Assembly (NCBI GenBank): GCA_937916485.1
Contig: CALFSV010000135.1
Location: 1-13,102 of the forward strand
Length of the DNA stretch: 13,102 nucleotides
Direction: 5' to 3'
Source: an uncultured Paracoccaceae bacterium
GTDB taxonomy: Bacteria > Pseudomonadota > Alphaproteobacteria > Rhodobacterales > Rhodobacteraceae
How positions within the stretch are numbered: position 1 is the stretch's first letter; every line of letters begins with the position of its first letter. Of the stretch, positions 1 to 7,595 are shown piece after piece. The translations under genes and the position numbers were made by a program. The notes below the pieces were generated by a model. That model made no database searches. It worked only from the letters and a program-made list of their open reading frames with translations, and was not told where the DNA came from.

Positions 1-72
1 CATTTCGACGAGATCAATCGCTCCTGGATCGACGCGCTGCGCAACTACTACCAGCTGGCGCCGCGGTTCTGA
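1..72 (+). CDS. C-terminal fragment of an unidentified protein
   Basis: The first 23 codons in frame 1 run open from the window edge to a TGA at 70-72; the peptide ends NYYQLAPRF. Only the tail is present and I do not recognise the family. It is the only plus-strand gene that I accept, and it converges with the minus-strand cyclodeaminase-family gene, leaving 91 bases (73-163) between the two stop codons in which I see no convincing U-tailed terminator. It is called coding mainly because it is open to the edge and ends where the opposing gene also ends, so confidence is moderate. Confidence 0.5.
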   Translation, partial: HFDEINRSWIDALRNYYQLAPRF

Positions 73-163
73 CGGACAGATACCGGTGCCACGGGGACAG
101 GAAGTGTAGCGTGGGGTGCGCAGATCTCTTTGGGTTGGGGCAGGGGGGCTGGATGGGGCAAGG

Positions 164-1300
164 TCAGTCCCGGATGTCCTGTAACAGCCATTCAGTCGGA
201 AAGGAGCGGGCGCCGCCATCGGCAAGTGCCAGTTTATAGACGACCTGCCCAACGGACGAGAATTGCAGCCCCTGATTGCCCACATTGCGGTAGAATGTCG
301 TCTGTTCGTCGCTGGTGCGGCCCGGTACCGCCCCACTGACGAGGGCGGCAAAGTCGGGTTTGTCGGCACCCTTGCCCCGATCGGTAAATTGCGGATCATC
401 GCCGCCGAAGCCGGGTTGTGGGTTGCGCTTTGGAATGCGCTTCATCTCTTCCTCAGTCCCTGCAATGAAGGCGGCCGGGGAGTGGCCCCGCTCTGCCTGA
501 AACCGTTCGGTCTGCTTCATCTGCAACCCGGCTGTTCCCTGCCGGATGACGACGTCAAACTTGCTGATCGCCGCTTCTGGCATCTCGCGGCGTCCCAGAT
601 TGGTGACGTGCATACCGGGTTTGATCCAGTCGGCGTCGTAGACCGGTTTCATGCTATCGGTGCAGGTGCTGAGGATATCACAGCCCTTGACCGCCTCTTC
701 CGCGCTGTCAACAGGGATGACCTCGATCCCCAGCTCTGCTTCCATCTCGACGGCATAGGCATCGCGGTTCGCTTTGGTCGGCGAATAGATCTTGCATCGC
801 TTGATGTTGCGAACGCAGCAAAAGCCCTCAAGGAATGTCCGCGCCATCCCTCCTGATCCAATCATGCCGACGGTCTCACTGTCTTCGCGGGCCAGGTACT
901 TTGCCCCGAGTGCGGCCCCTCCGCCCACCCGCATATGCTGCAAGGCGCCGTCGTTGATAAAGGCCAGCGGCTCGCCGGTTTCGGTCGACAAGAGCATGAT
1001 CAGGCCACAGTAGGTTCCAGGTTCAACGCAGTATTTTTCCTCGGTCCAGTTGCCGTTTTCGTCTTCTGGCCAATGGATCACGTCTGATTTCATACGGATC
1101 GCGAAGAATCCGTCATTGGCGCCTTCCATGGTGCCCCAACGATAGTAGCCGTCGTCACGCTTGCTGGGCACATACATGTCGATCCGGGGTCGATGGATCG
1201 CGCCGCCTGTCGGGATCTGACGGAAGGCGTGTTCCTGAGCGGCGATACAGTCCTCCATCTTCAGCAGTCGGAACACCATCTCGTTGTTGATGATCAGCAT
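164..1300 (-). CDS. Ornithine cyclodeaminase / mu-crystallin family protein
   Basis: The product has 378 residues and is an NAD(P)-binding enzyme of the ornithine cyclodeaminase (OCD) / mu-crystallin family, whose members include ornithine cyclodeaminase, alanine dehydrogenase and imine (pyrroline-2-carboxylate) reductases. A Rossmann motif GMIGSGGMAR lies at 145-154. The family's substrate-carboxylate residues appear as R39, K71 and R124 (QHMRVGGGAALGAKYLA region). The segment HVTNLGRREMP (231-241) corresponds to the family motif usually ending GAD; the Asp that serves ornithine cyclodeaminase catalysis appears replaced by Arg, so true cyclodeaminase activity is doubtful. Residues about 265-335 form a longer C-terminal insertion than usual. 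The ATG at 1300 is chosen because AAGGGGGAAAG lies just upstream; the frame stays open to 1459, but that extension is low-complexity and lacks a ribosome site. It is last in the arabinofuranoside locus, 180 bases behind the GH127 gene. The substrate is unknown. Confidence 0.85.
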   Translation of the reverse strand: MLIINNEMVFRLLKMEDCIAAQEHAFRQIPTGGAIHRPRIDMYVPSKRDDGYYRWGTMEGANDGFFAIRMKSDVIHWPEDENGNWTEEKYCVEPGTYCGLIMLLSTETGEPLAFINDGALQHMRVGGGAALGAKYLAREDSETVGMIGSGGMARTFLEGFCCVRNIKRCKIYSPTKANRDAYAVEMEAELGIEVIPVDSAEEAVKGCDILSTCTDSMKPVYDADWIKPGMHVTNLGRREMPEAAISKFDVVIRQGTAGLQMKQTERFQAERGHSPAAFIAGTEEEMKRIPKRNPQPGFGGDDPQFTDRGKGADKPDFAALVSGAVPGRTSDEQTTFYRNVGNQGLQFSSVGQVVYKLALADGGARSFPTEWLLQDIRD

Positions 1301-1328
1301 GAGCTTTCCCCCTTCGTCCAATGCGAAA

Positions 1329-1357
1329 ATCATGACCGGGAGCGAAGTTCCGGTCAA
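1329..1357 (-). promoter_or_regulatory. Candidate promoter of the OCD-family gene with dyad in its spacer
   Basis: Read on the minus strand, TTGACC (1352-1357) and CATGAT (1329-1334) are separated by 17 bases, a fair sigma-70 pattern (5/6 and 4/6 matches). The spacer is filled by an 8-base dyad: GACCGGGA (1334-1341) against TTCCGGTC (1348-1355) with 6 bases between, one pair being a G-T wobble. This could be a repressor operator, or the RNA hairpin of a weak terminator for the GH127 transcript; on the minus strand it is followed only by ATGATTTTC. Its position about 30 bases before the ATG suggests separate expression of the last gene. Confidence 0.4.
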
Positions 1358-1366
1358 CGGGACAAG

Positions 1367-1383
1367 GTTCCGTATCAAGGAAC
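1367..1383. repeat. Short inverted repeat GTTCC-N7-GGAAC
   Basis: GTTCC (1367-1371) and GGAAC (1379-1383) form a 17-base dyad with a 7-base centre. It lies just upstream of the candidate -35 of the OCD-family gene, where an activator or second regulator could bind. Five-base arms occur by chance fairly often, so this is a weak call. Confidence 0.25.
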
Positions 1384-1480
1384 ACGCTGTCGACAAAGTC
1401 GGCACTGGCGCGGGCGCTGGTGTGGCAGGTTGCGACGGCTTGGTCCTATCCGGCCACAACCGGGTCGTCCATGACGGCCG

Positions 1481-3373
1481 TTAGGTTTCGATCCAAACCC
1501 GCATGGCTGAGGGGGATCGGTTTGCCCTGAGGTAATAGGGGATCAGTCGAAGGGTGGTCGGTCGGGTTGTCGGAGGACTGGTCCGATACAGGTCGGCGCC
1601 CCAGTCACTGGTTTGCAGTACCGTTGCATCGGCGGTCAGCATGACGATGCCGCCAAGACTGTCGGAGGCTTCCGCCGTCAGCGCCCCGGTGTCGGGGAGC
1701 CTTACAAGGTCAGGTGCGACGTCATTGTCGACCGCCTCGGCGCAATAGACCAGCGGACCCCGCCGCAGGGCAACGCAGCCCCGGTCAGCAGCCACCATGG
1801 GATGGGACCAAAGGCGTTCCGGGCGCATCTGCAACTGAACTTCGACAACATCCCCAAGGGACCAGAGCCGCGACAGGCGCGCATACCCCCGGTCGATGGC
1901 GACGTCCTGTGTGACCCCGTTGACGCGCACGGTGCTTTGCCCCGACCAGGCCGGAATGCGCAGGGAAAGACAGAACTCCATCGGCTGATCCGGCGAGACC
2001 GCGATACGGATGGCGCCGTCCCAGGGATAGGCCGAGGTTTCGTCCAGCGTGACCCCTGTGCCCCCAACCTCAAGCGAAACCCGGGCCCCGCCATACATGT
2101 GGATCGCGATCCCATCCGCATTGGTGCCGTAGTAGTACCCACCGACTGAGGCGACGAGCCGCGAGACGTTCATCGTGCAGCACGGGCAGGGGTGCCAGTC
2201 CCAGCGCTGGTGCGACCCGTCGCTTGCCAGCGTGTTGTCGTAGAAATACTGGGTGCCGTCCCGGGACAGCCCCGACAGGACGTTGTTGTAAAGCGCCAGT
2301 TCAAGGATGTCGCCGTAGCGTCCGTCCAGATCAAGGTTCAACATCCTGGCCGCCCAGAACACCATCGCGCAGGAGGCACAGGTTTCTGCATAAGCCGTCT
2401 CGTTCGGCAGGTCCCAGTCAGTGGTGAACCCCTCGTTCGAGGCAGAGGGGCCAAAGCCCCCTGTCACATACATCCGCCGCTCGGTCAGGTCCGCCCAGAG
2501 GGCCTCGCAGGCGGTCTTGAGGCCTTCGTCGTCATCAATGGCGGCCAGATCGGCCATGGCCGCATACATATACATGGCGCGGACAGCATGGCCCACGACC
2601 TTGGTTTGATCGCGGACCGGCAGATGGGAGTGATTGTATTCATAGGACTTGGCCCAGAAGTCGGACGGGTCTTCGCCCCTCGCCCTGGCCTCAACGTCAA
2701 AGTAGTGGGGCTGCGCTCCGCGCTCGTCGATGAAGTAGCGTGCGAGGGCCAATGCCGCCTTGTCACCGGTGGCCTGCCACAACTTGATCAGCGCCAGTTC
2801 AAGCTCTTGGTGCCCCGGATACCCCTTGCGCTGGTCTTCGCTCGGTCCAAAGACGTAGGCGATATGGTCCACATAACGGCGAAGGACCGACAAAAGGCGG
2901 TCCCGGCCTGTGACCTGCCAATAGGCTATCGCCCCTTCCAGCAGGTGGCCCGCGCAATAAAGCTCGTGATTGTCGCGCAGGTTGGTCCAGCGGTTGTCGG
3001 GGTCCCGGCCCAGATACCAGCAATTAAGGTAACCATCGGGCGACTGCGCCTGTTCAAGGTCATCAATGATGGCCTCTATCTGCGCCTCGATCTTTGCATC
3101 CCTTCGAAACGACAGGGCATAAGAGGCGGCTTCGATCCACTTCCCAACATCGCTGTCCCAGAAGATCTGGGTGGAGAAACCATGCCGGTTCTCGGGGATC
3201 CGCAAAGGCGGCGAAGGTTGCGGCAGCTTGAGGCTGTCCAGAATGCCGTATTCCGTCAGCCGCTCATACTGACTGGGGATCGTCCTTTCGATGATCGTGG
3301 CCAACCGTTCTGACCAAAACGCCCCTGTGATGGAAACCTTGCTGAAGGGAACGGAAGACAGCGCCGTCGTCAT
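1481..3373 (-). CDS. GH127 beta-L-arabinofuranosidase
   Basis: The product has 630 residues and matches glycoside hydrolase family 127 (type enzyme HypBA1 of Bifidobacterium longum), which releases L-arabinose from beta-L-arabinofuranosides such as those on hydroxyproline-rich plant glycoproteins. The catalytic set is complete: acid/base E314 (SNEGF), zinc ligands E330 and C332 (AETC), and the HPCPCC motif with C396, nucleophile C398 and C399. The E-to-E spacing of 16 residues equals that of HypBA1 E322/E338. N-terminal (alpha/alpha)6 barrel features include GYPGHQELELALIKLW (184-199). C-terminal beta-domains follow from about 425. There is no signal peptide, so it should act in the cytosol on imported oligosaccharides. 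The ATG overlaps the stop of the ABC ATPase gene (ATGA), which implies translational coupling. Family is near certain; exact linkage is inferred. Confidence 0.93.
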   Translation of the reverse strand: MTTALSSVPFSKVSITGAFWSERLATIIERTIPSQYERLTEYGILDSLKLPQPSPPLRIPENRHGFSTQIFWDSDVGKWIEAASYALSFRRDAKIEAQIEAIIDDLEQAQSPDGYLNCWYLGRDPDNRWTNLRDNHELYCAGHLLEGAIAYWQVTGRDRLLSVLRRYVDHIAYVFGPSEDQRKGYPGHQELELALIKLWQATGDKAALALARYFIDERGAQPHYFDVEARARGEDPSDFWAKSYEYNHSHLPVRDQTKVVGHAVRAMYMYAAMADLAAIDDDEGLKTACEALWADLTERRMYVTGGFGPSASNEGFTTDWDLPNETAYAETCASCAMVFWAARMLNLDLDGRYGDILELALYNNVLSGLSRDGTQYFYDNTLASDGSHQRWDWHPCPCCTMNVSRLVASVGGYYYGTNADGIAIHMYGGARVSLEVGGTGVTLDETSAYPWDGAIRIAVSPDQPMEFCLSLRIPAWSGQSTVRVNGVTQDVAIDRGYARLSRLWSLGDVVEVQLQMRPERLWSHPMVAADRGCVALRRGPLVYCAEAVDNDVAPDLVRLPDTGALTAEASDSLGGIVMLTADATVLQTSDWGADLYRTSPPTTRPTTLRLIPYYLRANRSPSAMRVWIET

Positions 3374-4431
3374 TCCGCATGCCAGGCCTTGCCGGACGAG
3401 TCGAACAGGTGCAGTTCACTGATATCGAAACGGAGTGCGACTTCATCCCCCGGCTGAACCTGCGACCGTCCGCCATCCTGTGCCACGATGGCCGATCCAT
3501 CCGACAGATGGACGTGGACAAGTGTTCGTTCGCCAAGATGTTCGACGACCTTGACCTGGCCCTTGGTGTCGCCTTCGCCTTCGCAGACTTTCACCGCCTC
3601 GGGCCGAATGCCAAGTTCGTAGGTGTCGGCTTCGGGCACTGCGACACGGGCTGCAATGCGCGACCCGTCCAAAAGCGTCATTGCCCCGTCCTTGTAGCTG
3701 CCCTTGAGGAAGTTCATCGAAGGGCTGCCGATGAAGCCCGCGACAAAGCGCGAGGCGGGGCGGGTATAGACCTCCATCGGTGTTCCGATCTGCTCGATCC
3801 GGCAATCGTTCAGGATGACGATCCGGTCCGACATGGTCATCGCCTCGGTCTGGTCATGCGTGACGTAGATCATGGTCGAGTTCATGCGCTGATGCAGCTC
3901 GGCAAGCTCGACCCGCGTGCGGACGCGCAGGGCGGCATCGAGGTTTGACAGCGGCTCGTCAAACAAAAAGGCGGCCGGTTCCTTGACGATAGCCCGCCCG
4001 ATGGCGACGCGCTGGCGCTGGCCGCCTGACAGCTCGGACGGTCGCCGATCCAGAAGGGCGTCCATTTCGAGCATGCGGGCCGCGTCCTGCACCCGACGCT
4101 CCACCTCGGGTGCGGCCATCTTGATGTTACGCAGGCCGAAGGCCATGTTGTCGCGCACCGTCATATGGGGATAAAGCGCGTAGTTCTGGAAAACCATTGC
4201 CACGTTGCGCTGCCCCGGGGGCAATGTCTGGCTTTCCTTGCCACCGATCAAAAGGCGGCCGTCGTCGATTGTTTCAAGACCGGCGATCATCCGAAGCAAG
4301 GTAGACTTGCCCGACCCCGACGGCCCAAGGAACACGACAAACTCGCCCGATTGGATCGTCAGGTATACTTCGTTGATCACCCGGACGGAACCAAAGCTTT
4401 TCGATACCTTGTCGAGAATTATCTCTGCCAC
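3370..4431 (-). CDS. CUT1-type sugar ABC transporter ATPase (UgpC/MsmK/MalK-like)
   Basis: The 353-residue product is the ATP-hydrolysing subunit of a carbohydrate importer, working as a dimer on the inner face of the membrane with the two permeases encoded just before it. Walker A GPSGSGKST lies at 36-44, the Q-loop at Q82, the signature LSGGQ at 134-138, Walker B FLFDEP at 155-160 (E159 catalytic) and the switch His at H192. Residues from about 235 form the MalK-type C-terminal OB/TOBE regulatory domain (EADTYELGIRPEAVKV). The start is a GTG; its ribosome site AGGGG overlaps the stop of the preceding permease (9 bases between the genes). The gene ends in an ATGA overlap with GH127. MsmK-type ATPases can serve several transporters, so exclusive service here is inferred from the operon. 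Confidence 0.95.
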   Translation of the reverse strand: MAEIILDKVSKSFGSVRVINEVYLTIQSGEFVVFLGPSGSGKSTLLRMIAGLETIDDGRLLIGGKESQTLPPGQRNVAMVFQNYALYPHMTVRDNMAFGLRNIKMAAPEVERRVQDAARMLEMDALLDRRPSELSGGQRQRVAIGRAIVKEPAAFLFDEPLSNLDAALRVRTRVELAELHQRMNSTMIYVTHDQTEAMTMSDRIVILNDCRIEQIGTPMEVYTRPASRFVAGFIGSPSMNFLKGSYKDGAMTLLDGSRIAARVAVPEADTYELGIRPEAVKVCEGEGDTKGQVKVVEHLGERTLVHVHLSDGSAIVAQDGGRSQVQPGDEVALRFDISELHLFDSSGKAWHAE

Positions 4432-4440
4432 GTTTTTCCC

Positions 4441-5283
4441 CTAACCCTTGATGCCAGCACTTAGCGTGATGGCCTGCGTCACCCGCCGCTGGAACAATAG
4501 ATACGCAAGTGCGACAGGCAGGCCCGCGAGGACCGCCGCTGCAAGCTGACTTGCGTAGTAGACACCAAAGGCATCGCTCACCTGGGTGATGCCCACCGTG
4601 ATTGTCATCATCTCGGTCTTGGTGACTGCCAGGAACGGCCACAGAAATGAATTCCAAGACCAGATAAAGGTCACGATCGCCAGCGCCGTTGTGACGCCCC
4701 AGTTCATCGGCATGTAGACCTTGAACAGGATGCGGAATTCGCCCGCGTTGTCCATCACCGCTGCCTCGCGGAAATCCCGCGGCACCTGATCGAAGAACTG
4801 TTTGTAGACAATGATCACCACCGGATTGATCAGTTGCGGCAGGATGATCCCGGCCCAAGTGTTGAGCAGGCCCATATTGGCCACCAGCACAAAGTGATTG
4901 ATGATCAAGGTCTGCGTGGGAACCATGAAGCTGGCCAGGATCAGCCAATACAGCGGACGCCGCAGCGGAAAGCGCAGTTGTGACAAGGCATAGCCGACCA
5001 GCATTGACGTCGAGATGGTTAGGATCGTTGCCCCCACCGCTGTGGCGATGGAATTGATGTACCAGCGCCCGATCTGCGTCTCGGTCAGCGCAAATATGTA
5101 ATGTTCAAAGGTCAGCGTTTCGGGCCACAGCTCGATATAAGGACGGACCACTTCGTTCTCGGGCTTGAGAGAGCTGACGATGCCCCAATAGATCGGAAAG
5201 GCCCAAAGAATGGCGATGATCAATGTCAGCAGGGTAATGATCCCGCCGACAAGGTTGATCTGGCGTGCACTAGAGGCGGTCAT
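4441..5283 (-). CDS. Sugar ABC transporter permease, MalG/UgpE type
   Basis: The 280-residue inner-membrane protein has about six hydrophobic segments, beginning at 12-33 (LVGGIITLLTLIIAILWAFP). The permease EAA loop lies at 173-192: EAA, then G181 and P192 at the usual spacing, the site that docks on the ATPase. The C-terminus ends in AGIKG, typical of MalG-like subunits. It forms a heterodimeric channel with the upstream MalF-like protein. The ATG overlaps the stop of that gene (ATGA); a GGAG lies upstream inside it. Length is standard for the family. The substrate is inferred from context to be an arabinofuranoside or arabino-oligosaccharide. Confidence 0.94.
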   Translation of the reverse strand: MTASSARQINLVGGIITLLTLIIAILWAFPIYWGIVSSLKPENEVVRPYIELWPETLTFEHYIFALTETQIGRWYINSIATAVGATILTISTSMLVGYALSQLRFPLRRPLYWLILASFMVPTQTLIINHFVLVANMGLLNTWAGIILPQLINPVVIIVYKQFFDQVPRDFREAAVMDNAGEFRILFKVYMPMNWGVTTALAIVTFIWSWNSFLWPFLAVTKTEMMTITVGITQVSDAFGVYYASQLAAAVLAGLPVALAYLLFQRRVTQAITLSAGIKG

Positions 5284-6161
5284 TTACGTCGCTCCGCCAG
5301 TCGCATGAGTTGAAAGTTCAGGACCGAAACGATCACCACGATCAGGAACAAGACAACCGCAATGGCCGCCGCCCGTCCGCCCTGGTTGTTCACGAAGGCC
5401 CGTTGGAAAATATAGTAGACAAGCACAAGGTTGTCGTTGGGACGCCCGCCGGTCGAGAATAGGTAGACCTGATCAAAGATCTTCAGTTGCAGGATCAACT
5501 GGATCGTCGTCACCAGCGCCGTCACCGGCCAAAGCAGGGGCCAGGTGATGCGCCGAAACATCGTCCAACGTCCTGTGTTGTCTAATGAGGCGGCTTCGTA
5601 AATCTCGGCCGGGATTGCGCGCAGACCGGCAAGAAACAGCAGGATCGAAAATCCGCAGGTCCACCAGATTGTCACGAAAGCCACGGCAGGCATGAACCAC
5701 GTCGTCGTCTTGAAGATCGGCACGCGCTCGATGCCCCAGATGTCAAAGACATACATCGCGATGCCAAATTGAAAATTCAGGGTCCAGTCCCAAAGGCGGT
5801 ACACGACCGACACGGGCAGAATATATGGCAGGAAGAACAGCGCCAGCACCAGCGCCTGCATCCGACCCGTCAACCGGCTTACGCCGAGGGCGATCACCAT
5901 GGCCACGAATGTGCCGGGAATGACAGAAAGTGCTACGAAGTAGGCGGTGTTCCAAAATGCTGTGTCGAACCTGCGTTCGCCTGCCAGCCTTGTATAGTTG
6001 TCAAAACCCACCCATTGCCCGGGACCGATCAAGGGTGCGTCCGTAAACGACAGGTTCACCATTGCGACGGTTGGATAGACAAAGGTCAGCCCGTAGATCG
6101 CAAGAAATGGCGCAATCAGAACAAGGGCGACGAGAGTTTCGCGTCTGGTGTTTCGTAACAC
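5280..6161 (-). CDS. Sugar ABC transporter permease, MalF/UgpA type
   Basis: The 293-residue inner-membrane protein is the first of two permeases. Hydrophobic segments lie at about 9-30, 70-95, 102-122, 155-180, 208-228 and 264-285. The EAA loop is EAASLDNTGRWTMFRRITWP, with E189, G197 and P208 in the expected places. The start is a GTG at 6161 preceded by GGAGG nine bases upstream. The binding-protein stop is 60 bases upstream and a stable hairpin sits between, a common arrangement that lets binding protein exceed permease. It overlaps the next permease by four bases. CUT1 membership follows from the pairing with a MalG-like permease and a MalK-like ATPase. Confidence 0.94.
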   Translation of the reverse strand: MLRNTRRETLVALVLIAPFLAIYGLTFVYPTVAMVNLSFTDAPLIGPGQWVGFDNYTRLAGERRFDTAFWNTAYFVALSVIPGTFVAMVIALGVSRLTGRMQALVLALFFLPYILPVSVVYRLWDWTLNFQFGIAMYVFDIWGIERVPIFKTTTWFMPAVAFVTIWWTCGFSILLFLAGLRAIPAEIYEAASLDNTGRWTMFRRITWPLLWPVTALVTTIQLILQLKIFDQVYLFSTGGRPNDNLVLVYYIFQRAFVNNQGGRAAAIAVVLFLIVVIVSVLNFQLMRLAERRK

Positions 6162-6188
6162 GGTGCCTGCCTCCGGGTAAGGGGGGTA

Positions 6189-6208
6189 GGGCGGCCCGAA
6201 GGCCGCCC
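6189..6208 (-). terminator. Intercistronic hairpin with UUCG loop between binding protein and permease genes
   Basis: On the minus strand GGGCGGCC-TTCG-GGCCGCCC forms a perfect 8-pair stem closed by a C(UUCG)G tetraloop, one of the most stable RNA hairpins known. It begins 14 bases after the binding-protein stop. Downstream comes TACCCCCC, not a U-run, so full rho-independent termination is unlikely. A 3'-end stabiliser or partial attenuator, as in the malE-malF interval of enteric bacteria, fits better. Read on the plus strand the stem is followed by CTATTTTT, but no plus-strand gene leads into it. Confidence 0.75.
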
Positions 6209-6221
6209 CTATTTTTCCGGA

Positions 6222-7484
6222 TTACATGTCGTTGAGTTCGATGATGATCTCTTCGACGGCCTCGGTCGGGTCCATTTCGCCGTTCAGGGTCGGGACGAAA
6301 TAGGTGGACATGACGTCAAAGATCGGACCCGCAACACCGGCAAGCGGCGACTTGGGATCGAAGATCATGTTGTCGGTCAACGGGGAGTAGGTCGCGTTGG
6401 GTTCCATCGCGGCGTATTCAGCCGTTGCGGTCACCGGCGCATAGGCCGGGATGTGGCCTGCCGTTGCCCAGAACAAGGAGTTCTTCAGCATCCAGGACAT
6501 GACTTCAAGCGTCGCCGCCCGGGTCTCGGGGTCCATGTCGCCTGCCGGGATGGCAAAGCTGTGGCTGTCGGCATAGGTGGCGCGCTGATCAAAGATCATC
6601 GGCAGTTCCACGGCACCCCACTCAAACAGGTTCCCCGCGGCATTCAGGTCGGTCATCGTGGGGACTTCCCAGACACCGTTGATCATCATCGCCGCTTCGC
6701 CACTGGTGAACAGGGCGACGGTTGCGGGATAATCGGTGTAGGTGGACTGAAGTCCTTCGTTGGTCCAGTCCTGAAGCACGGCCAATGCGTTTGCCAGCTT
6801 TTCGGCGTTGTCACCGGTCAGGAACTCCCCGTCGGTGATCAACTCGCCGCCCTGCTGGCCAACAAGAGAGTAGATGGTACGGAACATGAAGTTACCGTCC
6901 GCAGTCACAGAGCCCAGCGGGAACTTCACCCCGTTGGATTGCAGGGCCCGCATGGTTTCGGTGAAGCCCTCAAGGCTGTCCATGCCCATCGGGACGCCAT
7001 CATCGGTCAGCACGCCCGCTGCACTCAACAATTCCTTGTTGTAATACAGAACGATCGGGTGGGTATCCAACGGCACCGCATACTGCGCGCTGTCAATTGT
7101 GACCGCGTCCCAGGTGGCAGAGGCGAAATCGCCTTCGCCAAGGCCCATGGTGGCCCAGTCATCGGCGGTGATCTCGCTCAGGACGTTTTGCGACACGGCC
7201 AGCGGAATGCGGCTGGCGTGATAGGTCATGATGTCGGGTGCTTCACCGACTGCGACCGAGGTCTGAACCTTCGTGTAGAAAGGAACACCCCATTCCAGGG
7301 TCGTTGCCTGGATGCTGATCTCGCCAGCATGTTCGGCGTTGAATTCTTCGATCAGCTGCTTCATCCGCACGCCGTCGCCGCCGCCCAGGAAATCCCACCA
7401 CTCCACGACCACTTCGGCCTGTGCCGCCGTGGACATGAAACCGGCGAGCAGCATAACGCTACCCGTTACTTTGTAATTGGTCAT
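6222..7484 (-). CDS. Periplasmic sugar-binding protein of CUT1 ABC transporter
   Basis: The 420-residue product is an extracellular solute-binding protein (family 1) that captures sugar in the periplasm and delivers it to the permeases. A Sec signal peptide spans 1-23 (MTNYKVTGSVMLLAGFMSTA, then AQA before EVVVEWW). The mature part begins with the usual EWWDFLGGGDG strand, and KVQTSVAVGEAPDIMTYHAS (72-91) is typical of the family. The ATG at 7484 is preferred because GGGAGGA lies about ten bases upstream and the signal peptide begins there; the frame is open to 7577, but the extension is charged, crosses the operator-like site and has no ribosome site. There is no lipobox Cys, so it should be a free periplasmic protein. 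Its gene opens the transporter set. Ligand not determinable from sequence; arabinofuranosides are inferred. Confidence 0.93.
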   Translation of the reverse strand: MTNYKVTGSVMLLAGFMSTAAQAEVVVEWWDFLGGGDGVRMKQLIEEFNAEHAGEISIQATTLEWGVPFYTKVQTSVAVGEAPDIMTYHASRIPLAVSQNVLSEITADDWATMGLGEGDFASATWDAVTIDSAQYAVPLDTHPIVLYYNKELLSAAGVLTDDGVPMGMDSLEGFTETMRALQSNGVKFPLGSVTADGNFMFRTIYSLVGQQGGELITDGEFLTGDNAEKLANALAVLQDWTNEGLQSTYTDYPATVALFTSGEAAMMINGVWEVPTMTDLNAAGNLFEWGAVELPMIFDQRATYADSHSFAIPAGDMDPETRAATLEVMSWMLKNSLFWATAGHIPAYAPVTATAEYAAMEPNATYSPLTDNMIFDPKSPLAGVAGPIFDVMSTYFVPTLNGEMDPTEAVEEIIIELNDM

Positions 7485-7529
7485 TCGTTGTCCTCCCGTT
7501 GATGGCCGCCTCCTCTTGCGGCCGGTGAA

Positions 7530-7551
7530 TTTATATCCGTTTCGCGGATAT
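7530..7551 (-). promoter_or_regulatory. Operator-like palindrome overlapping a -10 element, upstream of the binding-protein gene
   Basis: ATATCCG-TTTCG-CGGATAT (7533-7551) is a perfect 7-base inverted repeat, also readable as ATATC-N9-GATAT. On the minus strand its end runs into TATAAA (7530-7535), a good -10 hexamer about 46 bases before the ATG. I find no good -35 at 16-18 bases, so transcription here may be weak, activated or absent. The same 19-base design occurs at 9141-9159 and 10149-10167. Confidence 0.6.
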
Positions 7552-7561
7552 GGTCTTTGAA

Positions 7562-7588
7562 CCTGCGGGCTCCTCACAACCCCGCGGG
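7562..7588 (-). terminator. Hairpin after the GH51 gene
   Basis: CCTGCGGG (7562-7569) pairs with CCCGCGGG (7581-7588), one pair being a wobble, around an 11-base loop. On the minus strand it begins 7 bases after the GH51 stop and ends in TTCAAAG, so there is no U-run. It may be an RNA stabiliser, a partial terminator or a rho-dependent signal before the binding-protein promoter region. Confidence 0.5.
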
Positions 7589-7595
7589 CCCATCG

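Noticed and set aside
263..856. Plus-strand open frame opposite the OCD-family gene
   Set aside because: No ribosome site or domain; the minus-strand gene carries a clear Rossmann motif.
1301..1459. N-terminal extension of the OCD-family protein by 53 residues
   Set aside because: The extension is Pro/Ala-rich and unlike the family, and a strong ribosome site sits directly before the ATG at 1300. Neither the start at 1459 nor the internal ATG at 1333 has one.
2192..3313. Long plus-strand open frame (373 codons) opposite GH127
   Set aside because: It lies wholly antisense to a gene with all catalytic residues and shows no recognisable domain. High-GC codon bias commonly opens such frames.
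6201..6216. Rho-independent terminator on the plus strand (hairpin followed by CTATTTTT)
   Set aside because: No plus-strand gene leads into it; the T-run faces the wrong way for the operon.
6453..7502. Long plus-strand open frame (349 codons) opposite the binding-protein gene
   Set aside because: It is an antisense shadow, rich in His, Gly, Arg and Gln without structure; the opposing gene is certain.
7485..7577. N-terminal extension of the binding protein by 31 residues
   Set aside because: It would place a charged, Arg-rich stretch before a normal signal peptide and run through the promoter-like palindrome. The ATG at 7484 has a clear GGGAGGA.
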